Positions 54,101 through 63,100 of a DNA stretch of 64,000 bases are shown one piece after another. Made by a program: the position numbers and the translations under genes. How positions within the stretch are numbered: the first letter of the stretch is position 1; each line of letters begins with the position of its first letter. This stretch comes from Apostichopus californicus (Eukaryota > Echinodermata > Holothuroidea > Aspidochirotida > Stichopodidae). The stretch is taken from contig JAIPMN010001607.1 in NCBI GenBank assembly GCA_020650975.1, positions 37,616 through 101,615 of the forward strand, in the 5' to 3' direction. The notes beneath the pieces are model-generated. The model was not told the DNA's origin. It made no database searches and saw only the letters and a list, made by a program, of their open reading frames with translations.

Positions 54101-57100
54101 TACTTTAGTTTATTCCTCCTATTTCAAGGGCATGGGTAACACAGGTATCTCATTCTGTATGCTTGATCTAAGTAAATTGTTAGTGGTGCCCCGCCCCTAC
54201 CCCCCATGTAGCTGTAATAACATTATTGTTTCTGTTACATCTCTAACAAGGTAACACATCTTTAACAATGTTGACACTTTTGTAACACTTAATTGGTAAT
54301 TTCTCTATACAGGAGTTTGATGGAGAATTGTTTGAGAAGGCGTTACCATGCTTGACTTCCATCGGCAGTGCTCTTCCACCAGATTATTCCATGGCCTACC
54401 ACGATGAGACTTACATCAGAGAATCAAGCTTTGATGTCGATGGCCGCTATCAACCAAAGCCAGTCGCCACATCAAAGTAATAAAACTACCTCAGTGTGCA
54501 GACATAATGTCATGCTTTAGGTTAACATATATATTTATATTACAGTGAGGTTAGATGGTTTTACATTGTTAGCAGATCCATCTCTATACAAAAGTAGAAA
54601 CTTTACTTTAACACCTGGTTTTCCTGTCACCTTAAATTATAGATGGAATTTAATGTGTAATTAAGTGCTTTTATTTAGCTGGTTCTATTAAGTGCAAATA
54701 ATCATGTAGCATGATTTAATTTCTGCTGGGAACACTGCACTGAAATCATATTTTCATACTTGTGTTTCTTCTTCAGTGTTTTCCTGAATGAAAGTCTTCT
54801 ATCCTTTTGTGATCGATTTGCTGAGCATCTCCATGACATGTGGTCAATTCAGCAAGTAAGCATTCATATTCTCTCCCTTGGTTACAAAATCAATACGTCG
54901 TACTTTATAGAATCAAATCCTGCCTATTTCAGTAAATTATGTGAATTCACAGAATGTGCTTTGGAATTCTCTGAATGGCTTAGCTGATTTCCCTATGCCC
55001 CCCCCCCCTCTTATCTCTATCCCCCTTCAAAGAAACTCATGTTCCTTGTGCTGCATGGTGACATAAGTTTGTTCACTACATATCAACTATATATGAACAC
55101 TGAGAAGATGGTAATAATATTAGACTTGAATCAGTAAAAATGAGCTTGCTTAGACAACTCAGGTAATTAGCTCCTCCAATAGTTTCCTTCTAGCTCTGAT
55201 AACTGGTGTTCTTGTTTGACAGATGCAATTTGCCTTTTCATAATTCCTTTTCTTCTTCCATATGTTCCCATTCTTCTTCCATGTTATACCACTTCTCTTT
55301 ATGTGATTTAATATTAAATTTCTTTACTGTTTATGACAGATGTAAATATATATATTAATATTCTGTGCTTTTTAGTTTGATGCTGGAGTCATTTTTGGTG
55401 ACATTGAGAGTCCTGATCAGAAGAGACATCCTCGCCTTAAGCCATACAAGATGTTGAATGCAAAAGTAAGAATTGATTTTTCTTTTAAATTAATGTCAAT
55501 ACTTTCTTTTCACTTCAACAATTGAAAAACGTTGGTTCATGTCAGTCTACTAAATGTTATTGGACTAACATATATTTCATATATTAACAAATATTAACAT
55601 ATAACATATATTTCATAATAGTTGTCTTTAATGTATTTATGTTTGTTTATTTTTCTTAGGAGAAGGACATTTACAGAGATCCCATCCGTGAAAATCTACG
55701 AGCCCTAATTGCTTGGGGGTGGGCTATGGAACGTAGTAAGACTGCTGAACAACAACAACAAGCACAGAGACCAAGAAGGCTTTCAAAAATTAATCCGGTA
55801 TAGATTGATTTTATAATGTTCAATGCTTTTCTGTTTTTGCAAAGTGGGTTAAGTTTCTAATATACTTACTGTACAGTACCTCATTAATCCACTGTCAGTG
55901 TTAGTAATGTTGACAAGGAACTCTTGCTGCTGTCTTGACGTTTGTTTTCTTTTTCATATTTGCAGACCGCTTTTGATGGTGCTGGCGGATTTAATCCCAG
56001 ACCCATAGATATCTCTAATATCACACTGACCAGAGAAATGCAGGTAAACTTGGAAATGATAAAACATCTGCCGTTACAAGGGCTTAATTATTTGATTTAT
56101 TTTAAGTGTCTGTGTTTAACTTTGTCATTCGTGTCAATCTCTGTACTGTACTACTCTAAACCATAAATAGCAATTAGCTATATGTGATATGTGCAGTCTT
56201 TTGGAAATGGATGCAATAGTGGTCATTGTTCAATGCATACTACAGCTATAAGTTGGTACAAATTGCTATTGGATGCCTTAATGACAACTCCCTTCACAGA
56301 CTTTTTATTGGTTATCAGTAGATCTGTAGTTAGTTACATATTCCTACATTCCCACATCCTCCCTCTTTATCTATATAAATTTCAACAAATATAAAATGTA
56401 GCAAATTTGCCCTCAAGAAGATATTTTCACTTAGAATCTACTCTTGTTTTATCACATCACCAAAGCCTGACTGTCTGAACAATACTCAATTCCTTGCATT
56501 CAGTATTTCAGCACTACCAACCCAGATGACCACAATTGATAAATTAAACTCTTCCCCTCTCCCACACCTCTTGTGTTAAAAACTAGTACTGCTCTTACTC
56601 CAAAATCTTTCACTGAAAAACATTCACCACCACTGAAAATGTCCGAGCTACTGACCCCCCCCCCACCTGCCTACCCCATCCACCCCCTCCACTCTAAGCG
56701 TTAGAAGAGTGTTTGTGTAGTGTTTGTTTTATTCAAAATTATGGAACACAGAATATGAATTACATATGGTATTTATTCCCTTACTCATCTAGAATCTGGC
56801 AGAAAGACTAGCAGAAAACTCACATGATGTCTGGGCTCATAAAACTAAGATGGAAGAACAAATGCAAGGCAGTGAGCATTTTCTGAACTTCATTATATGT
56901 TACTTGTATTTAACTTGAACTTTAAGAAGGTATTTGTAATAAATGTACTAATGACTATATTAAACATCACTTTGCTGACAGTTAGTATTCCAGTAATAGT
57001 TCTAGAGACAGTTTTAAGAAGATAAAATCAAACATATTGTAAAAGTGAGCTTGTTGTATGCCGTCAGCATCCCACAGATTGTATATATTATATTACAAAG

Positions 57101-60100
57101 CAGCTGTATCATAGAGGTTCAAGATAAACTAATAAAATGTAACAATGAAAAGTTTGATTTCTATTAAATGTTGTCATGTTCAGGTTAATGGTAACTATAT
57201 CTCCTATATATAGTGTGCAATGACTTTATAATAAGTATGATTTTCTGTTCTTTTTTGACCATCAGTGATTGGATCCGGCTGCAATCCTCAGCTAGTGCCG
57301 TTTGATATCTTAACTGACAATGAGAAGAAGAGTTATAGGGAAAACTCTCAGGCTCTCCTAAAGTTTCTTCAAGTCAATGCATATAGATTACACAGGTAAG
57401 ACATACTTCATCCTTATCCGTAACAATGTCTAGCGTGTTTGGATAGAAGTTAAAAGTGGACCAGACTTAGATTCTAAGAAATATCAGTGTTTACCTTATC
57501 GAAGTGATGGATTAAATTTTCACACAACTTTATCTGTAACTTGTTTAACTACGGATGTTCTATTCAGAAATTCTCTATCCATCAATACTCTTATGAATGT
57601 TGAATTTGAATATATTTCACTAGTGATATGACATTGTTTCCTTTAATCAGAGTGTAAGCCTACTGCAACCTGATATATTTATTTTGTGCAATGTCTATAT
57701 TATAATATTCTATATATTTGTAAATATATAACAAATTTCAGTTATTTGACCAGAAATCGATGGAAAAAAAGAGGATTTATTTATTGATGTTTCAATCACT
57801 TAATAAGTTACTAAATGGATTGTACTTCTCTGGATGTTCTTCCTTTATTTTTCCCTCTACAAAAATGATGAAATGGATTGGATTGGGGGTGTGGGGCAGA
57901 AGAGGATGCTGAGTCTAGCAAGATGTAATATAAAACATTTAAATATTTAGGATATAACTCTGTTACTGTTTATTAACACTTTTCAGTGAGGAGGATGAGC
58001 GGAAGAAAAGGTATATAGAAGCATGCATGAGACCATGGCTAGATGTAGTAATGTGCCTGTACTAGTATATATGTCTTCACTGTCTTACACTCATCTATTA
58101 GCCACAACTATGAGATGCACATTGAGCCTTGTGGAATGTTATTTTCGTGTTGTTCTTCGTGCTGACTTAAATTTCGCAACAATGAAGTTTTACTTCTCTT
58201 AAAAGCTGCATTTTGCATGGATTTGTAAGATTGCATAATTCTACATTACAAGTTTAATCTGGTATTAAAACCCTTGCTTGGTTTATAACTAGAAAAAATG
58301 GTGATTTTCCGAGTATCACATGAATCTATGCGGAAGTGTGAATTTATTGTGTTGACTTCAGCTGGAGTAAGATAAGGAAGACAGCGTTTGTTACTTTGTA
58401 GATCACATGACACCCGGAAAAATCACCGTTTTTTCAGGTATAAACCAAGCAAGGGCTAACCAGGTTGCACTTGTAATGTTATCAAGACATACAACATTGA
58501 CTGGTAAATTTTACACCTCTCATGCTACTAATTGTTGAGATCTATGTGGTTACTATAATTTGGCAACTCTTAATTAGCTAGGTATCAACAGTTTAATGCA
58601 ATACAGATGATTTGGTGTCCTATAAATTTACTATAATGCAGAAATGTTTCAATTACAAGCTGTCTAATTCCACTGTTCTAGTTCTGATGCATGGTATACT
58701 GAAGTAACAGTTTCCAGCTAGCAATTATTATCCTTACTGGTTCAGTATGATATCAATATATTGTGACAAATGCAGTGGCAATTGCAGCTTTATCTCACCA
58801 ACTTGACAAAGTAAAAAATTACAGTAACTGTTGTGCTTTTTGTAAACGTTAGACTATACCAATGTCCTTTTGTGCATGAAATTTGCCATATGAACACAAC
58901 AATTGTGACCTATTAAATTGTTGCTTTAACATTTGCATTTTCTCTCTGCAATGGCCCTTTAGCTCAATGTGTTTCTTTCCTTGTGATATTGTGTATAAAT
59001 GTATTGCATGATAATGGTGTTGTTACATTAATTCATGTAGATTTACAGCATGTCAGTGTTGTTTGAACTGCCTGTGTGTCTACATCAAACTGATAACACA
59101 GTTAATCAGTTCTAGCATGTAGACTTCAAAAATCTTAACTCTTGCTTAGTGTGCTGGACAGAACAAGGTTCCTGTCCTTTGCTATCTTAAATAATGGTGG
59201 TGATGGGATCTACTTAAAACCTTTACTAGTAAAACTAGAAAACTATGTTCAACCTATTCACCAATTACATGTGCAGGGACACTCAATGGAATTAGTTTTG
59301 CCTGGTATTAATGCATTAAATGTCAAGTTTTAATTTTTTATGTAGGTTGAGAGCAATGTTGTAGCTAGCTTCAAAATTAAAATAGGTTCAATCTTTAACA
59401 TTACATGACTTATCTCTTTTCCTTAGAACTTAGACATTTTATCATTCTGACCATCAAAACTAGTAATGTTTGAAGTTGTATTACATCTTTTCTGGTAATT
59501 ATTCCTCATAACTGTCCAACTTGTCACTCAAACATCACAAAAGCATTAGCAAAGGAATCTCTTATATGTCCTTATGCCCATATGTTATATATGTTATTCT
59601 TTCAATTTCCCATCCTTGAGAAAACGTAAAAATAAATCAGCATCAGTTATAGCATTGTGAGAAGCGTGTTTGGTCTGAACATGTGTGCTGACATTTGTAT
59701 AAATACTCTTTGCAATGAGAAGGCATATAGAGAAATGTTCAGACTTGTGTAATAGTTCCTTCAAATTACATGTCTGTATGTTGTATTACAATGTAAGCAA
59801 ACACACTGACATCATTCTGTATGGGAATGAATAGGAAGTTAAGTAGAATGTGTATCACTATTGTTTGTGATTATCATTGATAAATATTCAATGAATGGTT
59901 TACTAAGTTATAAATCCATGTTGTTATTCAGACCTGTCATAACATATAATTTAATATTACCATTGTTAATTAGTTTGCATTGATAGATGTATGTTAATGT
60001 TGTATTTAGTTTATGAGAATTCTCTTTATTATCAGGGGTATGATAAGTATCATGTTGGTTTGTTAAGATATTACAATTCAAGGTATTTCCACCCTGTGGA

Positions 60101-63100
60101 TAAGATGCATTAAGCTTCTCTTTACCTTATTTAATTTGGTATGTGTTGGCATAGCTGCTTTTAAACAATGAGGATTGAGTTTTCACACATAACTGAATGT
60201 TTCTTCCTACAGACAAAGCATTGATGGAGATGGTGTCGTGAGAGGCAGCAGTATCATTGAGAAGCGATTTGCATACAACCTTCTGGACAAGCTGCTCCAT
60301 TATGTAGACAAAGCCCAAACCAATTTAAAGCCAATGAGAAGAGAAGGTACTGTTGTGTAAAGTACTTTAACTAATAAACATTCAACATCATATCAGATAT
60401 ACTGTACTGCATGTGATGAGATCCAACGCTTTAGAATTGATGTATTTTATTATCATTGTTAAGAAGTATCAGACATTGTTCCAGCAAACCACCTTTGATA
60501 TGTTTCATGTTTTATTATTCGAATCTGTGGAGTGATTGTGTTCAGAGTGATGTTCACATCATAGATAAATGATTGCTTAATGTTTTCATACATTCAATTG
60601 TGAAATTGTATTTTATTAATATGTGCAGGCTGTCTTTAATAATGGATGTCATTTGTATACAGCTCAAGGATACAGACGTAAGGAAGAGGAGAAGGAGTAT
60701 AAATTCTTTGTTAAGGTAGGTGTTAGCTTTATTGATGTACATTGATTGTGGTGTAAGAAGTATAAATTCTTTGTCAAGGTAGGTGTTAGCTTTATTGATG
60801 TACATTTATTGTGGTGTAAGGAGTATAAATTCTTTGTCAAGGTAGGTGTTAGCTTTATTTAAGTACATTTATTGTGGTGTAAGAGGTATAAATTCTTTGT
60901 CAAGGTAGGTGTTAGCTTTATTGATGTACATTTCTTGTGGTTTAGAAATACTTTATCTCAAACAATTCAGTGATAGTTTAGTTAGATCAGAAATCCATTC
61001 CAAAGTTTCTGTTGTTGAACTTGATAATAAACTTATGAAATATAGCTGTTGTCATCAGTAGTTCTCTAATTATCATTTTACAGGTTGTTCTGCCTCTAAC
61101 AGAGAGGCTTATTAATATACTCATGATATATAGCTGTTGTCATCAGTAGTTCTCTAATATTCATTTATGGGTTGAACTCATGAAATATAGCTGTTGTCAT
61201 CAGTAGTTTTTTAATTATCATTTTACAGGTTGTTCTGCCTCTAACAGAGAGGCTTATTAATATACTCATGATATATAGCTGTTGTCATCAGTAGTTCTCT
61301 AATATTCATTTATGGGTTGAACTCATGAAATATAGCTGTTGTCATCAGTAGTTTTTTAATTATCATTTACAGGTTGTTCTGCCTCTGACAGAGAGGTTTT
61401 TCTATGCTCACTCAAGTTACTTTGTTTCTGGCAATGGCTCTGGGAGTTCAGGCATTTATGGCAGTGCATCCAACAGAGAAAAGGAGATTGTCACAAAGTG
61501 AGTTTCTCAGAAACTACGTGTCTAAGTAATGTCCCTTGTTCTGTATGACTCAAACAGCGAATGCATATGCACTGACCAATCTGTTACCCGATGTCATGAT
61601 CATAATAGCAAAGATGCCTTATAATTGAAACTACTGAAAGTGAAAAAAGTGATTTTCCACTGAACTATAAATGTCATTGTTCTCTGTATGTATAAGAAAA
61701 TATATTTGATCTTGAGCATCTAATATGAACAAAGTTGAATAACACTTGTTTGAGAGAGTAAAGTATGTACTGCAGGAGTAGTTTGAATTTCAAATCTGAC
61801 AAACATAACTATTGCTGGGAATGGAAACATGTGGTCAAGCATCTGAAATGGCTACCAGTGCAGTTGTAAGTGTAGATTCCTGTCTGGTGTTACTGTATCT
61901 GTTTATCTTTACTGTCTTCGGTCTTTCTCTTTCTCTGTGGTTGTTGGAGATTCACTCAAGCCTCTCGTATGGAGGTCTCTATGGTATTTAGGTGAGATAG
62001 TGTCCAGGTCTAACAGATAGTTTATGCATGCATTTTAGTCTTGGTTTTTGAATATTATACTCTACCCTATATGTATTCAATTCAAATGCTTATTTCTTGT
62101 AATCTAACTCCTTCCTGAAGTGATATTTTGTAGTATATGGTGTATGGTACTAAGTAAATTTAAGTAGCCAGGGTTTCTTTAAAATATGACAAGGATAAAT
62201 TTGATCTTGGTTTGTGACAAAGTTTGTACATAAAGTACATGATTTCTTCAAAGATTTGCCAAAATTGAGACAGATCTACAAATGTCAAAGTCTTGGCTAA
62301 AAGTGCACTGAATAATTACATATTTCCCTTATACCATGCATGCATACATTAAAAATGCTAAGCAATTCGTAGAAAACTCAAAGTTGATATGGTTATCTTT
62401 GATTGGTGATATTAGTCCCAGTTAATTATTGTAACCTATGAAGGCTATAATTGGTGATCAATAACTGGGTTCAATTCAACAAGCAATCTGTAACCTATAG
62501 TGTGTTTGAAGCTATGAATGAGTTGGGTTTAATCAACATTCAATCTTAGCAAACAACCCTACTCCTCACAGTTTTGAGGATTAAATTCAACTTCTGTGTA
62601 TTAAATCTCCCTGAGAACAGTATATATAGTTAATTCGTGTGTGTTTTGTCTGTTGTTTGTTCCTTTATGTTGTTTCATGTTTGTGGTATATATTATTGTC
62701 TGTTGATTGTTCTTTGTGTTGTTTCATGCTGGTGGTATATATCAACTGTAAACCAATGTACCTGATGTTTCTTATATTCACTGTATTTCCAGTTTCTCCC
62801 AACATATCTACAACAATGCATAATCTTTCTCTATATGTGTGTGGGATGCCTCGGCTTGTAAACACAATTAATAAAAGACTTCAGGGTGGGTTAACTTGGA
62901 AAGTGGATGCCACCATTTTAAGTACCTCAAAAGGTTACAAAACCTTGTTGTTTTCTGCAGAGCTCAATGGATGCACTTAGTACTCTATATGTGGATGCCC
63001 CTTATAGAGTATGAGAAGCCAAGAGTTTTCTGCAATGGTCAAAGGTCATTTGAGGTTAACATTAACATTTCAGAGGTTTATATCAACAACAGGAGGTTGA

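Noticed and set aside
61084-61110. Upstream copies of exon 66 start as an alternative exon
   Set aside because: They read only VVLPLTER before diverging into an in-frame stop with no donor; they are duplicated acceptors.
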